DNA from: Puccinellia tenuiflora
Lineage: Eukaryota > Streptophyta > Magnoliopsida > Poales > Poaceae
NCBI GenBank assembly: GCA_012064385.1
Contig: QRDG01002530.1
Span: 1-64,000, forward strand
Length of the DNA stretch: 64,000 bases
Direction: 5' to 3'
This document shows, in pieces, positions 1-11,615 of the stretch (position 1 is the first letter of the stretch; the number at the start of each line of letters is the position of its first letter). The notes beneath the pieces were generated by a model, which worked only from the letters and a program-made list of their open reading frames with translations, had not been told where the DNA came from and searched no databases. The translations under genes were made by a program, and so were the position numbers.

Positions 1-2
1 AA

Positions 3-2998
3 TTTGACGCGTTTGGTTTCTCTGTTAAGGATTCCCGTACCCGAATGGTGCTCCACCGATATGAGAGTCCTGGCGAGCTGTACCCCGTTCAGCCGACGTC
101 TTCCTCTGGCGCTGGACCTCGGGCCCTCTCAGCTGGCGTCGATCTTTGGCACGCGCGTCTTGGCCATCCTAGCTCCACCACACTTCGCTAAATAATTAGG
201 GGTTTTTCATTTACATGTAATAAAACGGATGCTCACACCTGTGAAGCATGCCGCCTAGGCAAACATGTTCGCCTCCCTTTTAGTAATTCCTCCACAGTTG
301 CATCTATTCCTTTTCAGTTAATTCATAGCGATGTATGGACGTCTTCTATACCTAGTAATTCTGGTTTCACTTATTATCTTGTCATTATGGATGATTATTC
401 TCATGTTGTGTGGACTTTTCCCCTCCGTAAGAAATCCGACGTCGCTGCCACTCTCATCGCATTTTACTCCTACGTCTCCACCCAGTTTGGTCGTTCTATA
501 CAGGCTCTTCAAACCGATAATGGAAAAGAATTTGATACCTCCCCATTCGCACCCTACTCTCCACCCATGACACTACTTTCCGTCTAACTTGTCCCTACAC
601 ATCCCAGCAAAACGGCCGCGCCGAACGAGTCCTTCGCACCCTCAACGACTGTGTCCGCACCCTCCTATTCCATGCCTACATCCCACCCGCGTTTTGGCCC
701 GATGCCGTCGCCACCGCCACCCTACTCATCAACCTTCGCCCTTGTCGCACTCGCTGGCACTACGCACCTCACCATCTTCTTTTTGGCTCCCCTCCGTCCT
801 ATGATGGTCTCCGGGTTTTCGGTTGTCGTTGCTACCCTAACATCACCGCCACATCACCTCACAAGCTTGCCCCCCATTCCGTGCCTTGCATCTTCCTCGG
901 TTACCCGGCTAACACCAAGGGCTACCGTTGCTATGATCCGGTCTCTCGCCGTGTCATCACTTCCCGACACGTTTACTTTGATGAGTTGTGTTTTCCGTTT
1001 GCACAGGGACATCTAGCGGGGTCTTCTCCCTCTCCTGAGGTCGAGCTCCCGTGGCTCCGCGTTCCTCTGGGCCTAGCCGCGCCTACTACCACGCTGCCGG
1101 TCACGGCACCTCCACCTGCGTCGCCCTCGAGCTCCGACTTGAGCACTGTGGCGCCCTCTGCATCGCCCTCGAGCGCCGCCTCAGGCACTGCACCCTCTAC
1201 GTCGCCCTCGAGTTCGGACTAGGGCGCCGTCTCGCCGCCTGCACCGTCCTCGAGCGTGGTCTTGAGCGCTGCCTCACCATCAGGATCGTCCTCGCCTGCT
1301 GATACCTCAGCCCCAGGTCCTGTCACCCGCGCCCGAGCTGGGGTCTTCCGTCCGAGCATGCGGTATGCTGCGGAAGACTACTCCCTCGTCGCGTCGACCA
1401 CTACACCTGCAGCCTCGCCCTCTTCGGCACCCTCGACCGTCACGCCCTCGACCCTCTGTGGTTCGCGGCCATGTAGGAAGAGTTTGATGCCCTGCAGCGC
1501 AACCAGACGTGGCAGCTCGTTCCTCGACCCCGCCATGCCAACTTCAACACCGGAAAGTGGGTCTTCAAACACAAGTTTCACCCGGACGGCACTCTTGACC
1601 GTCATAAGGACCGCTGGGTGGTTCATGGTTTTCATCAGTGCGCCGGCGTCGACTTCACCGACACCTTCGCTCTGGTTGTCAAACCCGGGACGATTCGCAC
1701 CGTTCTCCAGCTTGCCGTGTCCCGCGCTTGGCCCGGTGCACCAGATGGACGTGTCCAATGCCTTCCTGCATGGTCATCTCAAGGAGCAGGTGTTCTGCCA
1801 GCAGCCCACGGTTTTCGTCGACACCGCCCACCCGGACCACGTCTGCCTGCTCCCTCGCTCACTGTATGGGTTGAAGCAGTCACCTCGTGCCTGGTACCAG
1901 TGCATCGCTGCGTTTCTCCACAGACTTGGCTTCCGCTCCACTCGCTCTGATGCCTCGCTATTCGTGTACCGCCAGGGCAACACCACCGCCTACCTGCTGC
2001 TCTATGTCGACGATATTATCTTGACGGCGTCCACCACTATTCTTCTTCGACGGCTCACTGATCGCCTTCATGCGGAGTTTGCTCTCAAGGACTTGGGGCC
2101 TCTTCACTACTTCCTTGGGATTGAAGTGGTGCGCCGCGTGGATGGCTTCTTCCTTCATCAACAGAAGTATGCCTGCGAGCTTCTTGATCGCCCCGGGATG
2201 CTTAATTGCCACCCCGTGACCACGCCTGTCGATACGAAGGCCAAGCTCTCCGCCACGGATGGTTCTTCGGCAAAGGACGCTCTGTTTTACCGGTCCATCG
2301 TCAGTGCCCTACAGTACCTCACTCTCACCCAACCGGAGCTGCAGTATGCTGTTCACCAGGTGTGCCTTCACATGCACGCCCCACGTGACGTTCATTGGAC
2401 TGCGGTGAAGCGGATCCTTCGCTACATTTGTGGGACCATGGACCTTGGTCTCTCACTATATGCCTCCACCGACATGGACATCATCGCCTATTCGGACGCG
2501 GATTGGGCCGGCTGCCCCGACACGCGCCGTTCTACCTCAGGATATTGCGTGTACCTTGGACCGTCGCTCATCTCATGGTCGTCCAAGTGACAGGCTACGG
2601 TCTCCCGTTCTAGCGCTGAGGCCGAGTATCGAGCCGTGGCCAATGCGGTCGCCGAGTGCTCGTGGCTTCGCCAGCTTCTCCAAGAGCTTCCGTGTCCAAT
2701 CACCAAGGCCATCGTGGTGTTCTGCGACAACGTCTCCGCCAATCCGGTCCATCATCGTCGCCCCAAACACATCGAGCTCGACATTCATTTTGTTCAGGAA
2801 CAGGTGGCTCTCGGTCACGTACGTGTCCTCCACGTACCCACCTCTCAACAGTTTGCGGACATCATGACTAAGGGCCTGCCTACGGCGCCCTTCGAGGAGT
2901 TTCGATCCAGTCTTTGCGTCGGCCGTGACGACGCTTTGACTGCGGGGGGTGTTGAGATATGTATTGCGTCGTTTGTTTTGCATCCATCTATTCGCTAA
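3..2998 (+). pseudogene. Copia pol polyprotein, degenerate
   Basis: The conceptual polyprotein spreads over several frames. A GAG-pre-integrase zinc finger is readable around 130-270 (HARLGH, then CEACRLGK). The integrase core follows at about 310-600 (MDDYSHVVW, TDNGKEF) and its QQNGRAER motif at about 605-640. The RT is readable from about 1740 to 2590, with LYGLKQSPRAWY and the catalytic YVDDI. The RNase H section (2590-2900) has SEAEYRA and ends near ADIMTKGLP. Interruptions include a stop near 195, a frame change near 545-600 and a TGA at 2588-2590 between RT and RNase H. This polyprotein would normally replicate the element in cytoplasmic particles; here it cannot be made as one chain. 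Confidence 0.88.
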
Positions 2999-3170
2999 CA
3001 GATGGGCCACCCGAAAGTAAGAACTTATGTGACGTGCATCGACTTGACTTGTTAACTAGTGGCATAGTGGTCCAGCTAAATAAGGACAAGTGTTAAATAT
3101 TGTGGGGGTCCATGAATGGGTAGTCCCATGACCGAGTCAGTACTCCAACTCTCTTGTGGCCATGCAAAGG
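2950..3170 (+). repeat. Probable start of copia 3' LTR
   Basis: TGTTGAGATATG follows a G-rich tract (about 2942-2949) directly after the pol remnant, the position expected for polypurine tract plus LTR. No second LTR lies in the window for comparison, so length and end are unknown. The end given is only where copia-like context fades. Confidence 0.4.
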
Positions 3171-5122
3171 AACATTATATACGGTCCACATATTTATTAA
3201 AAGATATACTGTATTAAGCATTATTGTGTGTTACATACTTATAATTTTTGAATGATAAAGTATTTACATTATGTATTTACAATTTTTTTATCTAAAACTC
3301 TACTCATCATTTTCTATATATCATCGTATTTTTTTGTTCTAATTTATTTGACATGTAACAATGTAGCTCCCATAACATTCACCATAGTCGTTCTCGTTTT
3401 CATCTTACCATTTCACATGGTAACAAAAATATCCAGCACACACAACTCTTCTTTCATGGTAACTAGTACGGTGGCCTTCACAAATGCGAGGGCATTTTTT
3501 TTATTGTAACATAACATTAATGGTTTAATAAAATATTCATAATAAATAACATAGTTATATTATGTTAAATAAGATATCAATATGTGATGCTAAATAAGAT
3601 ATCACATGTGACGGTGAAATCTTTAATCTGTTCTATATCATGAAATTTCCAGCTCGATTCTCTTTTCTAGTTGAGCAATTATGCTCTAAATATAAAGTAA
3701 ATTTGATACATTACAAATATATAGAGGTGAACATATTATAGACTCAACGCACGTCGCTAAATTAATATTTGGTCAGGTGCTTATAGAACCTTGAATATTA
3801 AGATGATACTTTGAAGTAAACTCTCAATGCGTATTAAATAATGGTGTAACATAGTGGAGTTACTTATTTTGTTAGCACTTCGTCGATATATGATATCATA
3901 GTACTGTGACTATTGTGACATGCATTTAATCATTTTTTAGATTAATTATGCTTAGACCATGTACACGATTGCCAATAGAAAGAAATTGAGGAGTGGAGAG
4001 AGGCACACTAGATAAAACTTTCATTTATTAGCAGAGACAGAGCCAGCCCCCAAGCTTGGAGGGGGCAAAATAGCTTAGAACTCCTAATTCTAAGCATAAG
4101 TATTAGAGAGTTAATGAAGGAAATAAAATTATTGGGGGGGGGGGGGGGGGGGGGGGTTAGCCCCTGCTCATCCGCCTTCCTCTGTGCCTGTTTATTAGTG
4201 TTGTTTAGGTACCACATCATATTTTTGCCTACGTAAAGGAGCTATGTTAACACGATCGAGCGCTCAGAGCAGCCTCATAGGTATGTCATAAGGTCCACGA
4301 GTGTCCGCAACTGATGAAGTTAGTGCACCAGTGCAACACACTAGAAGCGATGAAGCAGGAGGATCTGAAGAGGGAGGCGTGTGTACTTGGAATGGATGAC
4401 GGTGAGATTGTGGTGGTCAGGGATAGAAGTAGATATTTTTAAGAAGTCTTGACACGTCAATGTTTGTTTTCTTACTATTTACTTCATATGAACAGCTAGG
4501 TGCAATCTGTCCCATGTCAGTCCCACCATGTATGGTTCCATGGTAAGGTGGCCAGGTAGCTTTCACCATGTAAGGTCCCACCTGTAAGGTGAGTTGGTCC
4601 TCTACCACGTAAAGACCCACTTGCAAGGTCAGTCGGTCCCACATGTAAGTTGAAAAAGGTCGCACATATGTTATGATCTTAGTCCATGAAATGGTTAAAG
4701 GATGTAGACCTATGAAAAACGCACTGTTTGGTTGTTTTCGAGGCTGATTTTGAAGGAGGAAAACAATATGAAAAGTTAGAAGGTTGGGATAAATCTCGGT
4801 ACTACGAAAAAACTGAAGGCATCAAAATAATAAAAACCTTGTGATAAGTGTTCTAGTCTCCTAGCAATTCATATATTTTATTGGACATGAGAAATTTAAA
4901 ATATAGATAGATATGCTCGACCAACTATAAACATATTTCATTTCCATCATTTTTCCTACTCTTTAGTAAGAAAGAGTTAGGGATTAGCATGTGGCCATGG
5001 AATCAACTGGCTTAATTTGTATGGTCAGCAGAAGTATCCACAATGGGCTCCATAAACGGGGAGGTCATGACCAGGCCATGCTCCATTTCTCAGGTAGCCA
5101 TGTAACCACATATCATGGCTCC
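3171..5122. other. AT-rich intergenic stretch, no gene seen
   Basis: No coding signature is recognised on either strand; open frames here are short and of low complexity. It contains a pure G run (4134-4156) flanked by a CCCCCAAGCTTGGAGGGGG palindrome near 4047-4066. Around 4990-5100 there is a segment resembling sequence at about 27042-27140 on the other side of the nested element, probably older repeat DNA into which the retrotransposon inserted. Confidence 0.5.
4134..4156 (+). repeat. 23-bp guanine homopolymer
   Basis: An uninterrupted run of about 23 G, preceded by AAATTATT and followed by TTAGCCCC. Length may be inexact because homopolymers of this size are prone to sequencing slippage. 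Confidence 0.9.
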
Positions 5123-5127
5123 ACCAT
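5123..5127 (+). repeat. Target-site duplication, left copy (ACCAT)
   Basis: Five bases next to the LTR start; the right copy is ACCGT at 26868-26872, one mismatch. The LTR itself starts CGATGCG here instead of TGATGCG as in the 3' LTR, so the first base has probably mutated T to C. Confidence 0.65.
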
Positions 5128-6427
5128 CGATGCGTGTATATTATACGCATCTTTATTCACTGTTTAAACCGTATCTTCGTCATTTATTTGATAAGATATA
5201 TACTTTATATCTGTAAATCTCTTTGTCATGATTTTTATCTGCAGTTTTGGACGTGGAAATCAATGGAAATCTGATAGAAAAGGAAGGAAATGATCGATCA
5301 AGGGAGAAAACGCCAAGTCCTGCTGCTTTCGCAGCACACAAAACGACTGGCGGTACGGTGGCGACTGACCGTATCAGCCACCGTACCGCCCGTCAGATCA
5401 AGCTCTCCAAAAGTCATCAAAGGGTCGAGGGCTAATTCGCATTAGAAGGCCTCCGAAAACCTAATTCCGTCTGCTGCTACTATAAGAAGGGGAGGAAACA
5501 ACCACCAGAAGGGAGACAACACCCATCACCATGCCGCCATCACGCCGCCGCATCCATTCATCACCACCACCATGATGTGTTGCCGCATCTCCACACCACC
5601 ATCACCACCATAGACATAGCCATACTATTTTGTAATCTTGATCTCATCGCGATTGGCAACACTGTAAGAACTATCATTATTTCAATCCAAGTACTATTTA
5701 CAACAATGTTTTCTATTGCTGATATGATCGCAATGTGTGAGTAGTCCACTCGGGCTAAGGGTTGAGGCCTAGCCTCGCAATTATGTGCAATTTATTATCC
5801 ATGGGATGTTAGCTTAATGATTTCTTTATGTTATACTTGTACGTGCTTGTATCTATGCCTCGCTCTTAGGACTTGTCAGGTACCCAAGACCCCGAGGAGT
5901 GATCAAGGTGTAGGTATGGCGAGGGATGCGTGGAAGGCTGACAGCGAAACCCAATGACAGCAAGGGGAGTACAACAACTGAAAGTAATTCTCTTGGGAGC
6001 AACAATGATATCACAGTACTTAATGCTTTGTCAGTTAATTCTTAAATAGCAAGGCAACCCCGCGAGACGGATTAGGGCTAGAGGTTGTATAAATGCTCTA
6101 TGGTAACCAGTGCTCTGAGCCATGGTGATTTATGGACACATTGCCTACATATACTATATAACATGAGAATTAATTATTACTAATTGTTTGCATCTTTATC
6201 TTATTTATCACATTGAACTAACGCACTACTGCAGGTGAAACCTTAAGCACTGGCCTATTTTAGTCCATTGAGAACAAGATTGGTCCGGTGAAACGTGAAT
6301 TTAATAGAACTTTCTTAGGCTTGTTCACTAACCTTACCAAGCACGTACTTCTAGGTTCGATAAACCCTGGGTCTCTTATGGAAAAAAGCTACGTACTGCA
6401 ATCAGATAATCCGAATCGAAGGTATCA
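5128..6427 (+). repeat. 5' LTR of the Athila-like element
   Basis: About 1.3 kb, alignable to 25574-26867 with many substitutions and several indels, so this is an old insertion. It ends GGTATCA, followed by a 10-bp spacer and the primer site. It carries a block near 5315-5392, including a palindrome, that is replaced by different, shorter sequence in the 3' LTR, and it lacks about 35 bases present near 25655-25695 of the 3' LTR. Confidence 0.87.
5349..5390. repeat. Perfect 14-bp inverted repeat inside the 5' LTR
   Basis: Arms GGCGGTACGGTGGC (5349-5362) and GCCACCGTACCGCC (5377-5390) are exact reverse complements with a 14-base loop. Related palindromes recur in the internal region (14625-14965). 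The block is missing from the 3' LTR. Confidence 0.85.
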
Positions 6428-6437
6428 ACCCTTTTTC

Positions 6438-6455
6438 TAGCGCCGTTGCTGGGGA
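6438..6455 (+). other. Primer-binding site (tRNA-Asp type)
   Basis: TAGCGCCGTTGCTGGGGA differs at two positions from TGGCGCCGTTGCCGGGGA, the complement of the plant tRNA-Asp 3' end. It begins 10 bases after the LTR end, as in the nested element at 17098. Confidence 0.85.
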
Positions 6456-6593
6456 AGTATTTTCCGCTACCCTGGTAAGGTTACTAGAGCCCTTTTTAGT
6501 TTCTTTAAATTTTGTTTTAGTTTATTTCTTATTTCTAGTTTACTTTGTTTAGTCTTATTTGAAAACCCAAAAATATTAGTTTACATTCTGTCA

Positions 6594-6602
6594 TAAATTT
6601 AA
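6594..6602 (+). repeat. 9-bp target-site duplication of the MULE, left copy
   Basis: TAAATTTAA, repeated exactly at 12430-12438 beyond the right terminal repeat. Nine bases is the standard Mutator duplication length. Confidence 0.9.
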
Positions 6603-6785
6603 GGGTTTTTTATTTTCCTACCTCAATTCCCTTAGTTCTTCTCGTTCTAGCCCCACTTCCTTAGCCATCCTCACCTTTGCCCCACTTGGCTCTTCCGAGG
6701 CTCCAAAGGCGGCCAAACGGCCGTTTCTATCGGGTCAACCTCGTTTGACCGTTAACGCACTAAAGTTTGTCACGTGTGGGACCAG
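6603..6785 (+). repeat. MULE left terminal inverted repeat
   Basis: Reverse-complement similarity to 12247-12429 includes GGGTTTTTTATTTTCC at the tip, CTTTGCCCCACTT, ACGGCCGTTTC and GGTCAACCTCGTTTGACCGTTA. The repeats differ by substitutions and small indels. Confidence 0.85.
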
Positions 6786-7008
6786 CGGAGTACATGCACC
6801 CGTGCGCGTATGCTCCTGCTCCGTTGGTCCCACTTAAAGCTTACAAGTGGGACAACAGAGAAGGGGTGCATGCACCCGTGCGCGTCCATGCCGCTCGTCA
6901 TGCCCGTGCGCTCGTCCATGCCGCTCACCGTCCACGAATTAGCGCGCCTTTAATCGCGGTGTCCCCTGGCCGGCAAAAGGCTGCATCGCCACCTATGCTG
7001 CCGGCCGC

Positions 7009-8522
7009 TGATGACCCACAAGTATAGGGGATCTATCGTAGTCCTTTCGATAAGTAAGAGTGTCGAAACCAACGAGGAGCAAAAGGTGTTGACAAGTGGA
7101 TTTCAGCAAGGTTTTACTGCAAGCACTAAAACAGAAATGTTTTTGGAGTTTTGATATAAAGAACAAATAACGAACAAGTAAATAAAAGAGTGCTACAATA
7201 ATTTCAGCAAATAACCCAATCCTTTTAAGCTCAAAGGACAGGCCGGTTGTGTTACTTATGATGATTAAAACGTTCTCGAGGACACATGGGAATTTCTGCC
7301 TAGCCATTTTCATTGCACGCCGTTGATTAATCTTCAATGTTTTGATAAAGTGCTGTGTGGGTGAACCTATGCTAATGCACCGCCCTTACTTGGACAAATA
7401 CATACTTGTGATTAAACCCTTGCAAGCATCCACAACTACAAGAAAGTAATTAAGAGAAAAACCTAACCACAACCTTAAACTCCGAGATCCTACACTCCCT
7501 AGTGCACTAGTTCGCGAATTGGGGTTTAGATTTCTGTCACTCCTGCAACCCTACCATAGGAAAACTAAATACACCATGCATTCCCCTAGGCCCTTTGAAA
7601 GGTGAAGTATCATGTAGTCGACGTTGACATGATACCACTAGAGAAATAACACCACAACATATATCAAACCATTAAATATTACTCAACATTATGCAATTAC
7701 TAGCAACTAGGCTTTCCCCATGTCCTCAAGAACCAAATAAATGAACTACTAACAAGACATCATATAGATCATGATCAAAGGTGATATGAATATGGGTAAC
7801 AATCTGATTGTAATGATAATTCACTAGTAAAACTCTCAAGCATCAACTACAAGTGGTAATCAACACCCGGGATATGATTCCAATGAACTAATAACAACAC
7901 AATGACAATTGCTACAGCGGGATGAGATGGGATGGCGGCGGTGATGATGGAGCTGATGGTGGAGATGATGTTGATGATGATCCTGATGATGCCCGGCGTG
8001 ATGGCGATCACGATGGCGGCGATTCCCACCTCCGGGAGGGAAATTCCCCGACAGTTTTCTCCCTGCCGGAGCTCTTCTTCTCTCTGTCTGGTTTCCGCCT
8101 CGTGGAGGCGGCGGAAAAATTATTCGTCGATGGCCCCCGATGTTTTTAGGTCAAGGGGTAGTAGTACGCCAAAGGGGAGCCGGAGGGGGGTCCCAGGGGC
8201 AGGGACCACCCCCAGCCGCGGCCAGAGGTGGGGCCGCGGTGGGCACCCGCCCCAGCTCCTGGAGGCTCCCCTCTGGCCCATCTTCTGGCTCCGTGGGTCT
8301 TCTCTGATAAAAATGAGTTTATGGATTTTTTGGGCTTCCGAAGTCAGGTATCTTGACAGGTACTTTTCCAGCTGATTCCGGGCTCCGGCAGATGCATCCC
8401 CAATAATTGCAAAACATGCAAAATAAGGTAGAATAACATAAGTATTGCATCATAATATGAAATATATCGATGAATAAAGATAAATTATGATGTAAAATAG
8501 TGATGCAAAATGGACGTATCAG
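7009..8522 (-). mobile_element. Solo LTR, Athila-lineage-like, 1514 bp
   Basis: Read on the minus strand it starts TGATACGTCC and ends CATCA. The plus-strand borders are TGATGACCC and GACGTATCA, flanked by an exact GCCGC duplication (7004-7008 and 8523-8527). No internal domain or second LTR is present, so it is the product of LTR-LTR recombination. Its terminal stretch (CCCCTATACTTGTGGGT) is shared with the LTR of the element at 15515, which points to a related family. The open frames within it are not credible genes. Confidence 0.87.
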
Positions 8523-8862
8523 CCGCATACGCTCATCTGCTCCGCAAACCTTCTCGTGTCTCTTGCCTAGTCTGTGCCGCCGCATGCCGTCGGCGCGTCG
8601 CCATTACTACCGGTCCGAACGCAGATGTCTAGAAAAGGATCCCTTTTCATCTCCCATTGCTCCCACGTTGCCCACTGACTTCCTATTTCTCCCCTTTTCC
8701 ACCCACGCCCCGGTCCTCTTTCCATGGCTCGTGGTGGTGGCCGCTCCACTCCCGGTCGTGGCGGTAGAACCAACCGCTCCACGCCCTGTTTGAGTAGGAC
8801 CCCTCGGCGCTAGAGCAGGACTCCTCCGAGCTCGAGTAGGGGCAGGGGCAGCTACGCCGTCC

Positions 8863-9120
8863 GTGGGGCCATTGCTCCCGATCCAATTCCAGTTCATCGA
8901 TCTTGAGTCTGATGAGGAGGAGGAGGTGGTGGACCTAGGTTTGGCATGGGCTAGGGCCGACTATCAAGCCACGGAGCATACCAGACATTCCGCTGAGCAA
9001 AGGCAGCTCATGGATGCTATGATCTATTTTGTGGTCGATGCGAAGCTGGCCAGAGCCGCAGAGCAAGCAAGAGCCGCGCAGCATAATTATATGGAGGGCA
9101 AGGGCAAGGGCAAGTGGTAG
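8863..9120 (+). CDS. Short ORF inside the MULE, unknown function
   Basis: An 85-residue frame beginning MGPLLPIQF, with an acidic patch (ESDEEEEVVDL) around residue 15, an Ala/Arg/Gln-rich middle and a Gly/Lys tail. Upstream, in other frames, a Gly/Arg-rich stretch starting MARGGGRSTP (near 8724) suggests a longer, now frameshifted coding region. No known domain is recognised. It may be a remnant of a captured host gene or of element-specific coding sequence. Confidence 0.3.
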   Translation: MGPLLPIQFQFIDLESDEEEEVVDLGLAWARADYQATEHTRHSAEQRQLMDAMIYFVVDAKLARAAEQARAAQHNYMEGKGKGKW

Positions 9121-10740
9121 TTCATTTTAGGGCAGTACAAGTATGAAGGAGAAATCATGAACTTGCAATACCACAATATTTGAAAACCTTGTCTTGTATG
9201 AAGATTCATGACTTTCAAGTCAAATGACAAAGCTCAAGGCCATTTCTATGTCTATCTTCATGATATGATTACCATACTCGGCAGAAATATGTGTTTTGAC
9301 ATTGTAAACAAGATTGTCAAAGCAAGGTTTCCAAAAAAGGTATATTTTATTTATTTTTTAGTTCCAAAATCCTTTTTTTGTGAAGTAGGTACCACAAATA
9401 CGATTGGAAATTGACCTCTAACAATTTTCAAACAAACCCTATCATATGGGAGGCATAATCCCTGAATATCATGATTTTTAGGCTTTTTAACTATATTCCA
9501 CTCATTAAATGAGTTTAGTAGCATTTATCGAGAGATAAAGAAATTTAAGACGGGGGAAATTCACCATAAGCTATGAATGGTCCCTAAATGATTGTACACA
9601 TTTGCAAAGAAAAAAGTGGGAAAATTCACCATAAGCTATGAATGGTCACACGGACAACCTTATCTGAAGGTAAATGGCTTTCAAGCCAAATGACCAAGAT
9701 CATGGCATATCCATGTCTACCTTTGTGATATGATGACCATACTCGGCACAAACATGTATTTTGATATTGTAAACAATGTTGCCAAAGCAAGATTCCAAGA
9801 CTATTTTTTATTTTTTATTTCCATTTTTTAGTGCCAAAATCCCCTTTTTTCGTGAAGTAGGTACCACAAATAAGATTGGAAATTGAACTGTCAAAATTTT
9901 CACACAAACCCTATAATATGGGAGGCATAATCCCTGAATATCATGATTTTTGGGCTTTTTAAACTATATTCCACTCATTAAATGAGTTTAGTAGCATTTA
10001 TCGAGCGATAAAGAAATGTGAACTACAAGTGTGTTATAGTTTGGCCCCAAAATTATGTAGAAATCATAATAACATATTATATAATGATTGTACACATTTT
10101 CAAAGAAAAAAGTAGGAAAATTCACCATAAGCTATGAATGGTCACACGGACAATTTTAGCCATGTTTTGAAAAAAATCTCATAAATCGAGAAAACATGAA
10201 AAAATGTAAAACCAGGGGGATCTTCCTTTTTAGTGTACTGGTATGGAGAAAAAATCATAAACTTGCAATAACATAATTTTATAATAGAAGTGTTCGCAAA
10301 ATGGACAACCTTGTTTGAAGTTAAATGGCTTTCAAGCCAAATGACCAAGATCATGGCATATCCATGTCTACCTTTGCGATATGATGACCATACTTGGCAC
10401 AAACATGTGTTTTGATATTGTAAACAATGTTGCCAAAGCAAGATTCCAAAATTATTATTTATTTCCATTTTTAGTGCCAAAATCCACTTTTTCGTGAAGT
10501 AGGTACCACAAATATGATTGGAAATTGACCTCTCACAATTTTCACACAAACCCTATCATATGGGAGGCATAATCCCTGAATATCATGATTTTTTGGCCTT
10601 TTTAACTATATTCCAATCATTAAATGAGTTTAATAGGATTTAACGACAAACAATTCCCATAAATCGAGAAAAAGGTTATAAAAATGGAAACACCGTGGGA
10701 ATATTCCTTCTAAGTGTACTAGTATCAAGGTAAAATCATA
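9121..10740. repeat. Three diverged copies of a ~450-bp repeat inside the MULE
   Basis: A block starting near ATGACTTTCAAGTCAAATGAC recurs at about 9208, 9673 and 10326 (offsets 465 and 653 bases). Each copy runs through a GTGAAGTAGGTACCACAAAT motif and a GGGAGGCATAATCCCTGA motif to an ACTATATTCCA(C/A)TCATTAAATGAG end. Shorter repeats (TTCACCATAAGCTATGAATGG near 9555, 9615 and 10120) fill the gaps. No protein coding is evident. Confidence 0.85.
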
Positions 10741-10759
10741 AAATTCAATTCGCGTCCAA

Positions 10760-10820
10760 TTCGTGTCCAGAGCGCATCCAGACCACGCAAGACAGCGCCA
10801 TGGCGCGCTCTGGACGCGAA
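10760..10820. repeat. 16-bp inverted repeat (one mismatch)
   Basis: TTCGTGTCCAGAGCGC (10760-10775) pairs with GCGCTCTGGACGCGAA (10805-10820), with a 29-base loop. It is GC-rich against AT-rich surroundings. Role unknown. Confidence 0.75.
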
Positions 10821-11324
10821 CTGGCATGGCATGAATGAAATTATCGCGTCAGTTCGCGTTCAACATGGTCAAGATGGATCACATTGTTTTTGGGCTCATT
10901 TTGATAAGGTCGAAAAAAAACTTGCTTAGGAATGGGCTGTTTACCCTAGCTTTGGACCTCATTTGGACTTCCCGAAAGTGTTAGGCAAGAGGGAATTACT
11001 TTGCAACATCAATACCCCAAAGATTCTGTTCACAAAAAAAATGTTCAAAACAAATACCACAAAGATAAGCTTGTGACATCACGATGGTCAAGATGCTTCT
11101 ACTGTCCTGTCTTGTCAACTGCAGGTGTTGGGAGAGAAATGCAATCTCTTCGTCGATTCTACTTCTGCCGGCAATTTATTGTTCTCCTCGATCAACTCGC
11201 TGCACTCGATTATCCAGCGGTTCCCGTCAGTTCCCCTCTGTTCCCATTGCAGTTCTCCCCTAAAAACCCCATTGTTGTTCTATCCCCATTAAAGTTCTCT
11301 CCACACCCTTCTCCGACCGAATCA

Positions 11325-11615
11325 ATGGTGGACGACGGTAGCGACTGGTGGCGCGATGATAACGTCCCTAGCGACGACTCCCGCGAAGAGGGCCCCCACT
11401 GGTGGGAGCGGGTCCCAGAGGAGGAGGAGGAGGAGGAGGAGGGAGCAAGGCCGGACGAGGAGGAGGATCCGAACAAGGAGGAGGAGTCGGAGGAGCCCCC
11501 CGTCGCCTACTTCGACGACGACGAGGAGGAGGAGGCAGATGGCGGCGATGACGATGAGGAGGAGTCCGACGACGACGGCGCACCGCCGGCAAAGAGGCGG
11601 AGGCCCTACATTTAG
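11325..11615 (+). CDS. Acidic low-complexity ORF inside the MULE
   Basis: From the ATG at 11325 the frame gives about 96 residues. Trp/Asp motifs come first (DDGSDWWRDD, HWWERVP), then long Glu and Asp runs, ending in KRRRPYI, which resembles a basic nuclear-localisation patch. Upstream frame extension to 11001 is possible. The context (leader-like, GC-rich segment, then TAG and AT-rich DNA) resembles the last exon of a captured or element-specific gene. No family recognised; expression unknown. Confidence 0.35.
   Translation: MVDDGSDWWRDDNVPSDDSREEGPHWWERVPEEEEEEEEGARPDEEEDPNKEEESEEPPVAYFDDDEEEEADGGDDDEEESDDDGAPPAKRRRPYI

Larger units (their letters stand above)
1..3170 (+). mobile_element. 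Ty1-copia retrotransposon remnant, 5'-truncated by the window edge
   Basis: The order of domains (integrase zinc finger, integrase core, reverse transcriptase, RNase H) is that of Ty1/copia, where integrase precedes RT. Reading frames are interrupted repeatedly, so the copy is dead. A guanine-rich tract just before 2950 followed by TGTTGAG looks like the polypurine tract and the start of the 3' LTR. The gag, protease and 5' LTR would lie left of the window. The right end is not resolved; about 3170 is an estimate. Confidence 0.85.

Noticed and set aside
4008..4220. 70-residue minus-strand ORF with a proline run
   Set aside because: The proline run is the 23-bp G homopolymer read in reverse; no other support.
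7932..8375. 147-residue ORF and antisense frames in the solo LTR
   Set aside because: They lie wholly in an LTR with no gene signature; GAT/ATG-rich low complexity explains them.
11368..11592. Pro/Arg-rich antisense ORF opposite the acidic MULE ORF
   Set aside because: A shadow of the GAG/GAC-rich plus strand.
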